Assembly (NCBI RefSeq): GCF_002443295.1
Contig: NZ_BAOS01000005.1
Span: 1 to 64,000 of the forward strand
Direction of reading: 5' to 3'
DNA length: 64,000 bases
Origin: Candidatus Scalindua japonica
Lineage (GTDB): Bacteria > Planctomycetota > Brocadiia > Brocadiales > Scalinduaceae
The first letter of the stretch is position 1; each line of letters begins with the position of its first letter. Below are positions 46,718 to 57,458 of this stretch, piece by piece. The notes beneath the pieces are model-generated. The model saw only the letters and a list, made by a program, of their open reading frames with translations. It did not search any database and had not been told where the DNA came from. The position numbers and the translations under genes were made by a program.

Positions 46718-48490
46718 TTAATCCGGTTTTAAAAGTGACAAGCCAAGATCCCTGAGTTGCTTCTCATCTACATCTGAGGGCGCATCCACCATGAGGCATG
46801 TTGCTTTCTGAGTTTTCGGAAATGCGATGACTTCTCTTATATCGTCAAGCCCCAGGAGTAACGTAACCATCCGGTCAAGTCCCAATGCAATACCACCATG
46901 TGGCGGCGCACCATATTTAAGCGCTTCGAGCAAAAAACCGAATCTCTCCTGCGCCGTCGCATCATCAATGTTAAGCAGATTGAATATCTTCTTTTGTACT
47001 TCCTGACTGTGTATTCTTATACTGCCGCCTCCCAGTTCAACACCATTCAATACCAGGTCATAAGCCCTTGCCCTGACGTCGAGCGGACGATCTTCAAGAT
47101 GTTTCAGATCATCAGGATGAGGTGATGTAAAGGGATGATGAAGTGAATCGTTTCTGTCCATCTCCTCGTTATATTCAAATAACGGAAAGTCTACAACCCA
47201 TGACAGATTAAACTCTTCCTCATTGATCATGCCATTACTCTTAGCAATATTGAGTCGCAGTTGTGAAAGAGTCTGTGACGCCACACTCTCCTTGTCTGCA
47301 ACAAACAGGAGCAGGTCACCGGGAGCAGCATTAAGACGTTCGATTATTTCCTTCTGCAATTCAGCATTAAAAAACTTTGCAATCTGAGATGTCAGCCCAT
47401 TTTCATCAACTTTAAACCAGGCAAGTCCTTTTGCTCCGAACTGATTTACAAATGAGGTAAGTTCGTCTATATTCTTCCTGGAAAGGCTTGCACATCCGAC
47501 AGCATTTATACCCCTGATCTGACCACCTGATTCAGCAACACTCTTAAATACCTTAAAGTCAGATTTTGCACCAATATCGGTAATCTCCTTTATCGTCATC
47601 TCAAATCTCAAGTCCGGGGCGTCACAACCGTATAGATTCATGGCATCATGGTATGAAAGTCTTGGAAAAGGAGCGGATATCTCTTTACCAAGCACTTCCT
47701 TAAAAATCTCGACCATCAAACCCTCTATCATATTGATAACATCATCCTCCCTGACAAAAGACATTTCCAGATCTACCTGTGTAAATTCTGGCTGGCGTTG
47801 CGCACGCAGGTCTTCATCCCTGAAACATTTGACTATCTGAAAGTATCTGTCGAAACCGGAAACCATCAATATCTGTTTAAAAAGCTGCGGAGATTGTGGC
47901 AACGCATAGAACTGTCCCCTGTTTATCCTGCTTGGTACAAGATAGTCCCTGGCGCCTTCCGGTGTACTCTTTGTCAAAAAAGGTGTTTCTATTTCAACAA
48001 AATCATTACTGTCAAAATAACGCCTGGTAATCTGATACACTTTATGTCTGGATGTTAAATATTTCTGCATTTGCGGTCGTCTGAGGTCAAGGTATCTATA
48101 CTTGAGCCTCAATTCAGTTGATACTTCCGTGTCACCTGTAATTTCAAATGGTGTCGTTTCACTTGAATTTAATATTTCAAGTTTATCAACCATCACATCT
48201 ATTTCACCAGTATCTAAATCCGGGTTAGCCATTCCCTCCGGCCTCTCCTCAACCTTTCCTTTCACCGATATAACGTATTCAGTCCTGAGCACCGAAGCGG
48301 CTTCGTGAGTCTCTGCGTTATGTTCCGGATTGAATACGATCTGCGTCTTACCGTATCTATCTCTTAAATCGATAAAAATAACACCACCATGATCTCTTCT
48401 GGTGTCTACCCATCCTGAAAGTGTGACCTCATCCCCGGCATCCGCCTTGCGAAGTTGCCCGCATGTTTGCGTTCTCTGTAAATCAGACAT
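46718..48490 (-). CDS. aspS: Aspartyl-tRNA synthetase
   Basis: The 590-residue protein has an anticodon-binding OB fold (about 1-105), the class II catalytic core (FVEIETPFLTKSTPEGARDY, FRDEDLRAQRQPEFTQVDLE) and a bacterial GAD-type insertion, ending with GGIALGLDRMV. Its ATG directly follows the hisS TAA. hisS-aspS is a common bacterial pair. Confidence 0.97.
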   Translation of the reverse strand: MSDLQRTQTCGQLRKADAGDEVTLSGWVDTRRDHGGVIFIDLRDRYGKTQIVFNPEHNAETHEAASVLRTEYVISVKGKVEERPEGMANPDLDTGEIDVMVDKLEILNSSETTPFEITGDTEVSTELRLKYRYLDLRRPQMQKYLTSRHKVYQITRRYFDSNDFVEIETPFLTKSTPEGARDYLVPSRINRGQFYALPQSPQLFKQILMVSGFDRYFQIVKCFRDEDLRAQRQPEFTQVDLEMSFVREDDVINMIEGLMVEIFKEVLGKEISAPFPRLSYHDAMNLYGCDAPDLRFEMTIKEITDIGAKSDFKVFKSVAESGGQIRGINAVGCASLSRKNIDELTSFVNQFGAKGLAWFKVDENGLTSQIAKFFNAELQKEIIERLNAAPGDLLLFVADKESVASQTLSQLRLNIAKSNGMINEEEFNLSWVVDFPLFEYNEEMDRNDSLHHPFTSPHPDDLKHLEDRPLDVRARAYDLVLNGVELGGGSIRIHSQEVQKKIFNLLNIDDATAQERFGFLLEALKYGAPPHGGIALGLDRMVTLLLGLDDIREVIAFPKTQKATCLMVDAPSDVDEKQLRDLGLSLLKPD

Positions 48491-49789
48491 TTATCTATTT
48501 CCTTTCACTATCTCTATAATCTTATCTGTATCTTCCGAGAAATTTTCATCTCCCGTCTGCATATTCTTTAGTTTAATAACCCCTTTTTCTCTTTCTTCAC
48601 TACCCATTATGATAGTAAACCGTGAATTAAGCTTGTTGGCAATCTTCATCTGCGCCTTGGTTGGCCGGCATTCGTAATCCATATCAACCCTTATCCCTCC
48701 CTGTCTCAGCTGATTGAGCAGTTTGAAACAGTAATTTCTGGATTCAATACCGATTGACACAATGAATATATCCGGAGCCAGAGAGGAAGTGTCGAGTTTT
48801 GATTCCTTGTTCTTTTCTCTCACTTTCAACAGGGCTATCATTGATGCTTCCATCCCGGCAGCAAAACCTACCGCACCTGTTGGAGGCCCTCCAATATCTG
48901 ATATCAGGTTGTCATAACGCCCTCCCGCACATATAGTATCCCTGGCGCCCATTGCCGAATGTGTTATCTCGTAAACTGTTTTTGTATAATAGTCCAGGCC
49001 CCTGACAAGATGCGGGTCTACAGTATAATCGAGGCCAATATCCTCAAATGCACCTTTGACAATCTTAAAATGTTCCAGGCAATCTTTACAAGTATGGTCT
49101 TCGGTATTCGACACATTCTTGCGTATCTCTTTACATTTTTTATTTTTGCAGTCAAGCACCCTGAAGACATTTCTCTCAAGCCTCGCCTTACAGAGTTCAC
49201 ACAATTCATCTTTATAATTAGAAAGTTCTTTCTTTAATATGTCTCTATATCCTGGTCTGCATTTCTCACATCCGATAGTATTTATCTTTACCACATAACC
49301 GTCCAGCCCAAGCCGGTCGTAAACCCTTGTGGCAACCTTAATCGTTTCAACATCCAGTAAGGGATCGTAAGACCCGATTGCCTCTACGCCCATCTGATGA
49401 AACTGTCTCAACCTCCCTGCCTGGGGACGCTCTTTCCTGAACATCGGCCCGATGTAATAAAATTTCTGGAATTTCTTTGTCTTATACAATTCATATTGTA
49501 AGTATGCCCTCATTACAGATGCTGTATTTTCAGGACGAAGTGTAATGGATGTTCCTGCGCTATCACCAAAAGTATACATCTCTTTCTCTACTATATCTGT
49601 CGCCTCCCCAATACTCCTTACAAAGAGGCGTGTATCTTCGAAAACCGGCGTTCTTATCTCATGATATCCCGCTATTTCAAACTCTTCCCGTGCTGCATTT
49701 TCCATCTCTACCCATAACAACCTCTCCTCAGGAAAGAGATCTTTCATACCTAACGGGGCTTGTACATATTTATCGTTACCTTTTTCCAT
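48491..49789 (-). CDS. hisS: Histidyl-tRNA synthetase
   Basis: I choose MEKGNDKYVQAPLGMKDLFP at 49789, which aligns with the usual HisS start and is preceded by AAGGG. The product is 432 residues. Class II motifs are FRKERPQAGRLRQFHQMGVE and the histidine motifs LVRGLDYYTKTVYE and AGGRYDNL. A longer frame from 49924 passes through a duplicated copy of the start region in another phase and is probably artefactual. Confidence 0.95.
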   Translation of the reverse strand: MEKGNDKYVQAPLGMKDLFPEERLLWVEMENAAREEFEIAGYHEIRTPVFEDTRLFVRSIGEATDIVEKEMYTFGDSAGTSITLRPENTASVMRAYLQYELYKTKKFQKFYYIGPMFRKERPQAGRLRQFHQMGVEAIGSYDPLLDVETIKVATRVYDRLGLDGYVVKINTIGCEKCRPGYRDILKKELSNYKDELCELCKARLERNVFRVLDCKNKKCKEIRKNVSNTEDHTCKDCLEHFKIVKGAFEDIGLDYTVDPHLVRGLDYYTKTVYEITHSAMGARDTICAGGRYDNLISDIGGPPTGAVGFAAGMEASMIALLKVREKNKESKLDTSSLAPDIFIVSIGIESRNYCFKLLNQLRQGGIRVDMDYECRPTKAQMKIANKLNSRFTIIMGSEEREKGVIKLKNMQTGDENFSEDTDKIIEIVKGNR

Positions 49790-49886
49790 ATTACCCTTAA
49801 TCTTCTTTGCTTTTTTTCCCTTACCCCCCAGGGGCTTGTACATATTTATCGTTACCTTTTTCCATATTACCCTTAATCTTCTTTGC
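49755..49886. repeat. Tandem duplication at the hisS start
   Basis: A 56-bp sequence at 49755-49810 is repeated without mismatch at 49831-49886 (period 76). It covers the ribosome binding region and first codons of hisS. Because 76 is not a multiple of 3, the upstream copy is out of phase with hisS. Confidence 0.95.
49821..49865 (-). other. Possible leader ORF created by the duplication
   Basis: The upstream copy has its own ATG at 49865 and encodes MEKGNDKYVQAPGG followed by a stop at 49821, a 14-residue echo of the HisS N-terminus, 32 bases before the real start. Whether it is translated is unknown. Confidence 0.4.
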
Positions 49887-50173
49887 ACTCTTTGCGGTGA
49901 ATAATTATTAATTTGTTTTAACATTTAACGAAAATCTTAACCCTAAGATCAATTTGCCAAAGGAGTTAGATTTGTGCAATTATATCAAGTCAGGCTTAAG
50001 ATTCAAGGGATTTAAAAAAACAGGGGAAAAGTTGCCATATAAGACACAAAAACACAAAGAAAAACAGAAAGATATTAAAGAGAACGTTGTAATAAAAGCA
50101 AATAAATGCTTTATTATGTCCCTTATCCTATATTGGTACCTTAGTGTTTTTATGGCTGAATTTATTAAAAAAA

Positions 50174-52178
50174 ATGGATAAAGAAACACACAAACTATCT
50201 TCAGACGCATATCAGGAAATACCGGGTGATCACTATAAACCATATATTGGAAAACGTGAATTTCTACCGGAATTTACCCTAAAAGCAATAGTTACGGGAA
50301 TGGTCCTGGGTATTATCTTTGCCGCTGCTAACGCATATATAGGACTTAAGGTAGGTTTAACCGTAAGTGCCTCTAACCCCGGTTGCAGCAGAAAAGATAG
50401 GACTTAAGGTAGGTTTAACCGTAAGTGCCTCTATACCGGTTGCTGTTATGGCAGTTGCCATATTCCGCATTATTGGCAAAGGGAGCATTCTTGAAAATAA
50501 CATGGTCCAGACAGTAGGGTCAGCAGGTGAATCTCTGGCAGCCGGAGTTATCTTCACCTTTCCAGCACTCATCATCTGGGGAATGAAACCTGAACTGACT
50601 AAAATATTTGTCTTCTCTCTTCTAGGCGGATTATTGGGTGTATTGTTTATGATTCCCTTACGCAGCCTTCTCATATCCCGACAGCATGGACTTCTGCCTT
50701 ACCCTGAGGGTACCGCCTGTGCAGAAGTACTGGTTGCAGGTGATAAAGGGGGAGGAGATGCGAAGACCGTTTTCATGGGATTGGGTATAGGAAGTTTTTA
50801 TGAATTTCTGATGAATGGTCTCAAACTCTGGCATTTCAGGCCCTCATGGAACATCCCCTTCTACAAAGGTGGTAAGATAATTGGAGAAACCACACCCGCC
50901 CTACTCGGAGTTGGATACATTATCGGGCCCAGGATTTCAGCAATTATGTTAAGTGGTGGAGTTGTTGCATGGCTGGTAATAATACCTTTAATTATGGCAG
51001 TTGGCGAGAACACTACCGAACCGATATATCCAGCCAAAGTCTTGATTTCTCAGATGAGTATTGAAGAGATATGGCACTATTATATCAGATATATAGGTGC
51101 AGGAGCAGTAGCTTTCGGTGGACTGATAACATTATTCAGAGCAATACCAACCATACTGGACACATTCAAAACCGGCTTAAGCAAGGTATCAAATAAAAGC
51201 AGAGACAAAGAGGAGAGAACCGACAGAGATCTTCCCATGGCGGTTGTTATTGGCGGCTCTGCCATATTAGGAATATGCCTCTGGCTGGTACTCTCTTTCT
51301 GGACGGCAACAGAAATAGGAACTGTACCTAATCTCCTGGTTTCAGTTCTTATGGTCATCTTTTCCTTTTTCTTTGTTACCGTATCTTCGAGGATTGTCGG
51401 TCTCATCGGATCTTCCTCAAATCCGGTTTCCGGTATGACGATTACTACGCTCCTGTTAACAAGCCTGATATTCTCCCTCATGGGATGGACCTCAGAGGCG
51501 CATATGGTAATAGCGCTGAGTGTTGGTGCTGTTGTCTGCATCTCGATCGCGATTGCAGGAGACACGTCACAAGACCTGAAGACCGGTTTTCTGGTAGGGG
51601 CAACACCCTGGAAACAGCAGTTAGGTGAGTTTATCGGTGTACTGACATCTGCTGTCTTTGTCGGTTGGGTAATTTTAAGACTCCACAAAGGAGTGGGAAT
51701 TGGTTCTGAGGAATTGCCTGCACCTCAGGCAACGTTAATGTCGCTGGTAGTAAAGGGCGTAATAACAGGTGAACTTCCCTGGAGATTTGTCATTATCGGA
51801 ATATTCCTTGCGGCACTTATAGAACTTGTCGGTATCAGATCTCTTCCATTTGCGGTAGGTGTATATCTACCGTTATACCTTACTACACCCATAATGGCAG
51901 GAGGACTACTGAGATTTTTCACAGAAAAAACAAAAGAAGAAAACCAGTTGAAGAAAAGATGTGAAAGCGGGATCTTATTCAGTTCAGGATTGATTGCCGG
52001 AAGCGCGCTTATAGGAGTTGGGCTGGCGCTGGCGGCGTCATACAGCGGAACATTTATCACCTCTCTTGAGCTTGGCCATCAATGGATGGGACCATTCAGC
52101 AACGCAGCATCACTGTTTATCTTTGCTGGATTATCTTTACTCGTGTGGAAATATACCAATAAAAAACACCCTCCATAG
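50174..52178 (+). pseudogene. OPT-family oligopeptide transporter, broken by a 58-bp duplication
   Basis: The start MDKETHKLSSDAYQEIPGDH at 50174 leads to AAANAYIGLKVGLTVSAS, then nonsense and a stop at 50407. A second frame from about 50367 carries GLKVGLTVSASIPVAVMAVA on to 52178 and contains many membrane segments (at least 12). Removing 58 bases (the repeat period at 50339-50433) joins both parts. OPT proteins import peptides or metal chelates. It may be inactive, or the duplication may be an assembly artefact. Confidence 0.8.
50339..50433. repeat. Tandem duplication in the OPT gene
   Basis: A 37-bp sequence at 50339-50375 recurs at 50397-50433 (period 58), separated by 21 bases that partly resemble the sequence after the second copy (CCGGTTGC). 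Since 58 is 3n+1, it shifts the frame. Confidence 0.9.
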
Positions 52179-52718
52179 TATTACAAAACAATAAACAACG
52201 TATTGTAACCATTAAGTTTTTTCTGTACTATTGTTTAATTATTTATACATATCTGCCAATTATATATAAAATGGAAGATCATCCATTTAGCTTTCCAAAA
52301 AACACACAAACATATTTAAATCAAGGGGTAAAAACATGTTGTCAAGCCAATTTATAATGTCTTGTTTTTAGCGAAATAGAAAAATCCTGTTTTTTTATAA
52401 ATACATTAATAAATATTTTGTAATAACGATTGGCTTAACAGAACACATTTTTTTATTTGATTAATTACTTAATTTGTATAAAATCAAATATTTCCTATAA
52501 TTTACACAAGCTCGAATGATTTATATAACTATATACCAGACATAGACATAATGGCGTGGCAAAACTGCTACCAAGTTATAAGTACCTGCCCGCCTGACCG
52601 AACAGTACGGGCAGGAAGTGTCAAGTAAAGCTTATAGGAAAAGACGGTAGCTGTTGTTAGAAATCTTTCAATTCAGGCTTTTTTATTTGATAATTAATTT
52701 TTTTTAGTAAGAGTAAGC
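52179..52718. other. Gene-free stretch upstream of the hemX-like gene
   Basis: About 540 bases, mostly AT-rich, contain a GC-rich hairpin (52585-52615) but no coding frame. Promoters of the hemX/hemA genes probably lie here. Confidence 0.6.
52585..52615. repeat. GC-rich hairpin, dispersed-repeat type
   Basis: CCTGCCCG (52585-52592) and CGGGCAGG (52608-52615) form a perfect 8-bp stem around a loop with CCTGACCGAACAGTA. Related words are found at 37941, 41844 and 61861. Confidence 0.6.
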
Positions 52719-53594
52719 ATGCTTAGTCCGATACAATACATTTTTATAGCAGCAATTGTCCTCTATCTTCTGGATTCAATCTGGGAAGTAGGATCTATAT
52801 TTAATTCGAACAGATTCAGTAAAAAGCTGGCCGATTACTTTCTCCTTTCAGGTTTATCAATCCACTGTGCATTTTTGATTATTATAAGTTCACAATCCGG
52901 TACACTGCCGATATCGACCCTTTTTGAGTCATCCACATTCTATCTGTCCCTGATTGTATTACTCTCTGTGATACTCAAGTTTTTATACAGGTTGCAATCT
53001 CTGATGCCATTTGTTATGCCGGTCGTTACAGGGTTTTCAATTGCTGCAATCACGCTGGTTAATAACGATCTGGCCCTGACGGCTGACTTGAAAACATTCT
53101 GGCTGTTTGCCCACATAATACCAATATTCCTGGGCTATGCCTCATTTACTGTCTCTTTCATATTCAGCATAATGTACCTGACGATGGAAAGACAATTGAA
53201 GAAAAAATCATTTGGCCCTCTTTTTGAGAGTTTACCCTCTCTTGAGACCCTGGACACGTTAATGTGGAAAACTATCACGATGGGTTTTCCATTATTGACG
53301 ATTGGCCTGGTTTCAGGAACCGTATGGGCCAAAACAACCAATATACTGGGACTACAATGGTATCTGGACCCAAAAGTATTATTGGGATCTTTGACGTGGC
53401 TTATTTATGCCGCAATATTACACTTAAGGCTCGGGGCTTCTTTTCATGGTACAAGGGTAGCGGTGGTTACCATAGCCGGTTTTGTTATTGTAATACTTAC
53501 CTTTATCGGCCCATTTTTAATGGGGCATAAACATGGGTATGAAAAAAACTCAGCTACGCTTGAGCAGGAGATAATAATACCGGAAGAAACCTGA
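52719..53594 (+). CDS. Cytochrome c assembly/HemX-like membrane protein
   Basis: The 291-residue protein has about eight membrane segments. It shows the CcsA/HemX family features: HIIPIFLGYASFTVSFIFSI and a tryptophan-rich-like loop VWAKTTNILGLQWYLDPK, with a normal WxWDPKE partly changed. Histidines in HIIPIF and HLRLGASFHGTR are possible haem ligands. It lies 119 bases before hemA, as hemX does in other bacteria, and probably affects haem synthesis or delivery. Confidence 0.82.
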   Translation: MLSPIQYIFIAAIVLYLLDSIWEVGSIFNSNRFSKKLADYFLLSGLSIHCAFLIIISSQSGTLPISTLFESSTFYLSLIVLLSVILKFLYRLQSLMPFVMPVVTGFSIAAITLVNNDLALTADLKTFWLFAHIIPIFLGYASFTVSFIFSIMYLTMERQLKKKSFGPLFESLPSLETLDTLMWKTITMGFPLLTIGLVSGTVWAKTTNILGLQWYLDPKVLLGSLTWLIYAAILHLRLGASFHGTRVAVVTIAGFVIVILTFIGPFLMGHKHGYEKNSATLEQEIIIPEET

Positions 53595-53713
53595 ATGGTA
53601 AAAGTTTAATCTAAAAACTAATAACATCCATGATTATTAAATGAAAGATAGAAACCATAGAATGGTATCTGTGTAATCAGTGGTTCCTAAAATAAGAATT
53701 AATATATATTATT

Positions 53714-55000
53714 ATGAATTTACATACACTTGGTCTAAATCATGACTCCGCACCAGTGGAAATCAGGGAGAAGCTTGCATTCAGCCCTTCCTCTGTTCCA
53801 ATCGCGCTCTCTTCATTTGCACAGTCTTTTCCGTCTTCAGAGACTGTTATTCTATCGACATGTAATCGTGTTGAGATTTACGCGACATCACCTGATAACA
53901 GCATGGACAAAGATACGCTGCTGGATTTTCTTTCCGCCTTTCATAATTTGCCAAAGGAAAAATTTGCTGATCATATGTATCACTACCAGGGCATAAACGC
54001 TGTCAGGCACTTGTTCTTTGTCTCTTCCAGCCTTGACTCCCTGGTAAGAGGTGAGACGCAGATCCTTTCCCAGGTAAAAGAAGCGTATATGACTGCAACA
54101 GCTGCGGAAACGACTGGAAGTATTTTAAACCAACTCTTTCAACGTTCCCTGAACGTTGCCAAGGAGGTGCATACAAAAACCAATATCGGCCGTGGAAAAG
54201 TTTCCGTTAGCACAGTAGCTGTTGACCTTGCCATCAAAATCTTCAAAGATTTCTCTGAAAAGACGATTTTTATTATCGGCGCAGGAGAAATGTGCGAACT
54301 TGTTTTAAAACATTTAGTGGATTGCGGTGCAAAGTCTACAATCGTCGCGAATAGAAGCTTCGACAAGGCTATGTCACTTGCAGAAGAGTATGATGGGAAA
54401 GCCATCAATTATGAAAAGCTTGAAGATTATCTCCCAGAAGCAGACATAATCATCAGTTCTACTTCTGCCCCTCACTATGTGGTCAAAACAGAGCATGTAA
54501 GACATGCTATAAAGGTTCGCAGGGGAAACCCCATGTTACTTGTAGATATTGCCGTACCCAGAGACATAAACCCGGAAATAGCAAATATCGACAATGTCTA
54601 TCTCTATAATATTGACGACCTGCAGACAGTAGTGAGCAGTAATATAGACGAAAGGGAAAATGAACTCGGCAAGTGCCAGGTCATTATTGATAAGGAAGTA
54701 TCTCAATACATGGCATGGACAGAAGAACTGAAGATCGGTCCTGCTATTTCTCAGTTAAGAAATCACTTTCATGATATTGGTGAACAGGAACTTGAAAGAC
54801 TGCGCCCAAAACTTGGAGATATTGCACACGAAGAGTGGGAACACATCGTCTATTCAATGCAGCGGACGCTTAATAAAATCCTCCACAAACCTGCCAAGGT
54901 AGGAAAAGAAAAGGCAAAAAACGGAGGTGGGTTTCAATATGTAGAAACTATAAAACACCTCTTCGGTATCCACCACAAAAAAGATAGTTCTAAGAAATAA
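53714..55000 (+). CDS. hemA: Glutamyl-tRNA reductase
   Basis: The 428-residue protein catalyses the first step of the C5 haem pathway. The N-terminal catalytic domain has the nucleophile in STCNRVEIYA, the GETQILSQVKEAY segment and a NADPH-binding GAGEMCELVLKHL; a helical dimerisation domain ends the protein. Length is typical. It follows the hemX-like gene on the same strand. Confidence 0.96.
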   Translation: MNLHTLGLNHDSAPVEIREKLAFSPSSVPIALSSFAQSFPSSETVILSTCNRVEIYATSPDNSMDKDTLLDFLSAFHNLPKEKFADHMYHYQGINAVRHLFFVSSSLDSLVRGETQILSQVKEAYMTATAAETTGSILNQLFQRSLNVAKEVHTKTNIGRGKVSVSTVAVDLAIKIFKDFSEKTIFIIGAGEMCELVLKHLVDCGAKSTIVANRSFDKAMSLAEEYDGKAINYEKLEDYLPEADIIISSTSAPHYVVKTEHVRHAIKVRRGNPMLLVDIAVPRDINPEIANIDNVYLYNIDDLQTVVSSNIDERENELGKCQVIIDKEVSQYMAWTEELKIGPAISQLRNHFHDIGEQELERLRPKLGDIAHEEWEHIVYSMQRTLNKILHKPAKVGKEKAKNGGGFQYVETIKHLFGIHHKKDSSKK

Positions 55001-55168
55001 CAGATAAAAATATTTGACAAGATATAGGCTAAAGATACACAATTCCGTTAAGTTTTTTAATATATATTTACTACTTTAACATATCTGGTAATTTATTTAT
55101 TTTACTGACACGGATGATAAACATTTATCCGCACAATCTGTACTCGTAGAAAAGAAGGAGAAGTAGCC

Positions 55169-55549
55169 ATGGTTGTAAAAAAGATATCTTTTGTATTGGT
55201 TGTACTTGCAATTGCTATTATGGGAACTGCAATTCCCCCTGCATTGGCAGCAGATGACGCTGCGAGTATAGCGAGAAGGGATAAGATGATAAATGCATTA
55301 AAATCTGAATGTGCCGTAAAAGTTGGAGCAAAAAAGAAAGCGGCTTCAACAGTTCCTGAAACTGCTGAGGCTACTACAGATATAAAAACAGTGATTACTG
55401 AGAAAGTAGAAGAGTTGAAAGCTGAAACAGACTCTGAAGCAGAGCCTGTAGTTACTGAAACAATTTCAGAAGTTAAGGATGCCGCTGAAGCTGCCTCAGA
55501 ACATGGAACAGAAGCAGCCGAAAAAGTTAAAGCGGAGATTACGTGTTAA
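55169..55549 (+). CDS. Small secreted Ala/Glu-rich protein
   Basis: The 126-residue protein has AAGAAGGAG upstream and a signal peptide ending at ALA-AD (MVVKKISFVLVVLAIAIMG, cleavage about residue 27). The mature part is rich in Ala, Glu, Thr and Lys with predicted helices, and has a Cys at about 49 and another as its last residue. No family is recognised. It is followed by a hairpin terminator. Confidence 0.65.
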   Translation: MVVKKISFVLVVLAIAIMGTAIPPALAADDAASIARRDKMINALKSECAVKVGAKKKAASTVPETAEATTDIKTVITEKVEELKAETDSEAEPVVTETISEVKDAAEAASEHGTEAAEKVKAEITC

Positions 55550-55585
55550 TCAAATCGTAAATTTATAGCCATGTCATTCGCTTTT

Positions 55586-55624
55586 AAGCCGTAGTTGTAA
55601 ATCACAAACACACAACTGCGGCTT
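55586..55624. terminator. Hairpin terminator after the small secreted protein
   Basis: AAGCCGTAGTTGT pairs with ACAACTGCGGCTT with one mismatch and a 13-base loop. It lies 36 bases after the stop. The T-run is poor, so strength is uncertain. Confidence 0.6.
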
Positions 55625-55798
55625 ATTAATCTCGTTTATATCCATCACGATTCCTATTAAATCTGATCTGGTTATAGATTTTCTGAAAACACTACTGAAA
55701 TAAATATACACAATCTCTTTCAGAAGACAGAGATCCTCTTCTAACTCAATAGTTCGTGTGATATCAGCATCGATTTAACAAGTACCAACACCACATCA

Positions 55799-55815
55799 GT
55801 AAGCACCAAGTTAAC
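55799..55815 (+). repeat. Left terminal inverted repeat, IS66-like element
   Basis: GTAAGCACCAAGTTAAC matches the inverted right end with two differences; the 8 bases before it (CCACATCA) are the target duplication. Confidence 0.9.
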
Positions 55816-55898
55816 ACCCTTTAAAGTTTGGTAAAAAAACCAGTAATAATTGCAGTATAAGCTATCGAATGAATAGGAAATATGGTATGATTTAGGTC

Positions 55899-57458
55899 AT
55901 GGAAGCGGTGGTTGAAATAACAGATTTTAGTATTGAAAATGTGCTTGCGCAGAACGATGAGTTGCGTTGTAAACTCGAATCTAGAGACCACCAGATCATG
56001 CTACTCGAAGAAAAGATCAACTACCTCCTTTATCATCGTTTCAGTTCAAAGTCTGAGCGTTTTGATAAGCGCCAGCAATTGCTGTTCGGTAACGAGGATG
56101 CTGCTTGTGAGGTTGAACCTGCAACCGAAACTAAGGTACCTGAGCACACCAGAAAGACTGGTGGTCGACGTGTCCCTCCCCAGCATCTTCCGCGTGTTCG
56201 CGTGGAGCATGATCTGCTGGAAGAAGAGAAACAGTGTTCCTGTGGTTCTTGCCTGAATCGAATAGGAGAAGAGGTTTCATTTCAGTACGACGTGATTCCC
56301 GCCAGGTTTCAAGTAATAGAGAACATTAAGTTCAAGTACAGTTGCTCTAACTCCAAGTGCAAGCAACCGCCAATAACTGCACAACAAAGTCCACCGGCTC
56401 CTTTGCCTCGAACCCAAGCATCACCAGGTGTTCTTGCCTGGGTTGGTTCGAGCAAATTTGCTGATGGTCTTCCGCTAAACCGTATAGCTTCTATTGCTGG
56501 AAAACGTTTTGGCGTACCGTTCACCAGTACCACATTGGCAGACTGGATGATCAAAGGTGCAGAGCAAATTATTTCTCCTCTGGTAGCTACCATGGAAAAT
56601 GCGCTTGATGGACATGACTATCTTCACATTGATGAAACCACCCTTCAGGTTCTGAGCGAAGAAGGACGAACTGCTAAACAGAAGTCCTATATCTGGTGTC
56701 GTGTTACTGGCGGTAACGATACCCCGATTGTACTTATGCACTACAGTCCCAGCCGTGCAGGAGCTGTAGCCAGCAAACTGTTGGAAGGGTTCAGTGGTTT
56801 TTTGCAAACCGATGGTTACGCTGGTTATGGGGCATCAGCCTCGCGTCCTAATGTTATCCAGTTGGGATGCTGGGCACATGTTCGTCGTAAGTTTGATGTT
56901 GCAAGAAAAGCCAGTTCGCCAGGCGCTGCCAATATTGCCCGGCAAGGCATGGAGTTGATCAGAGAACTCTACTACCTTGACAATCAAGAAAAAGAGAAAC
57001 CACCGGATCAACGAAAGAGATATAGACAAGAGGTAGTTAAGTCTTGCTTGGATAAGATCCGTTCCTGGATTAATAGAAATCAGGTGCAGGCGTTTAGCTA
57101 TGGAGGTTTGCTGTCGAATGCATTTACCTACATTAACAACCAATGGTCAAAACTAACAGTTTTCGTGGAAGACGGACGCCTGCAACTGGACAACAACAAT
57201 GCGGAACGTCATATCCGGCCTATTGCGACGGGTAGAAAGGTGTGGTTGTTTGCACAAAGCGAGGCCGGTGCAAGGGCAACTGCAACTTGGTATTCGCTGG
57301 TTGAAACTGCAAGGGCTAATGGATTAGAGCCTTACTGGTATCTTCGAAAGGTTTTCGAAGAGATGCCAATGTATTTACGAGATCGAAAACCAGTAAATGA
57401 TTTACTGCCTTGGAATGTCGATTCCAAGGAACTGGAGCAACTCGCTAGACGTGATTAA
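55899..57458 (+). CDS. tnpC: IS66-family transposase (TnpC)
   Basis: The 519-residue protein has an N-terminal leucine-zipper-like helix, a zinc-finger region (CSCGSCLN), then the DDE core with HIDETTLQVL, LQTDGYAGY, LGCWAHVRRKFD and the final LDNNNAERHIRPIATGRK. Length is normal for IS66. The frame is intact, and the stop falls inside the right terminal repeat. Confidence 0.93.
   Translation: MEAVVEITDFSIENVLAQNDELRCKLESRDHQIMLLEEKINYLLYHRFSSKSERFDKRQQLLFGNEDAACEVEPATETKVPEHTRKTGGRRVPPQHLPRVRVEHDLLEEEKQCSCGSCLNRIGEEVSFQYDVIPARFQVIENIKFKYSCSNSKCKQPPITAQQSPPAPLPRTQASPGVLAWVGSSKFADGLPLNRIASIAGKRFGVPFTSTTLADWMIKGAEQIISPLVATMENALDGHDYLHIDETTLQVLSEEGRTAKQKSYIWCRVTGGNDTPIVLMHYSPSRAGAVASKLLEGFSGFLQTDGYAGYGASASRPNVIQLGCWAHVRRKFDVARKASSPGAANIARQGMELIRELYYLDNQEKEKPPDQRKRYRQEVVKSCLDKIRSWINRNQVQAFSYGGLLSNAFTYINNQWSKLTVFVEDGRLQLDNNNAERHIRPIATGRKVWLFAQSEAGARATATWYSLVETARANGLEPYWYLRKVFEEMPMYLRDRKPVNDLLPWNVDSKELEQLARRD

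Noticed and set aside
49790-49924. N-terminal extension of HisS
   Set aside because: The extension is an out-of-phase copy of the hisS start plus Lys-rich linker; the protein starting at 49789 fits the family.
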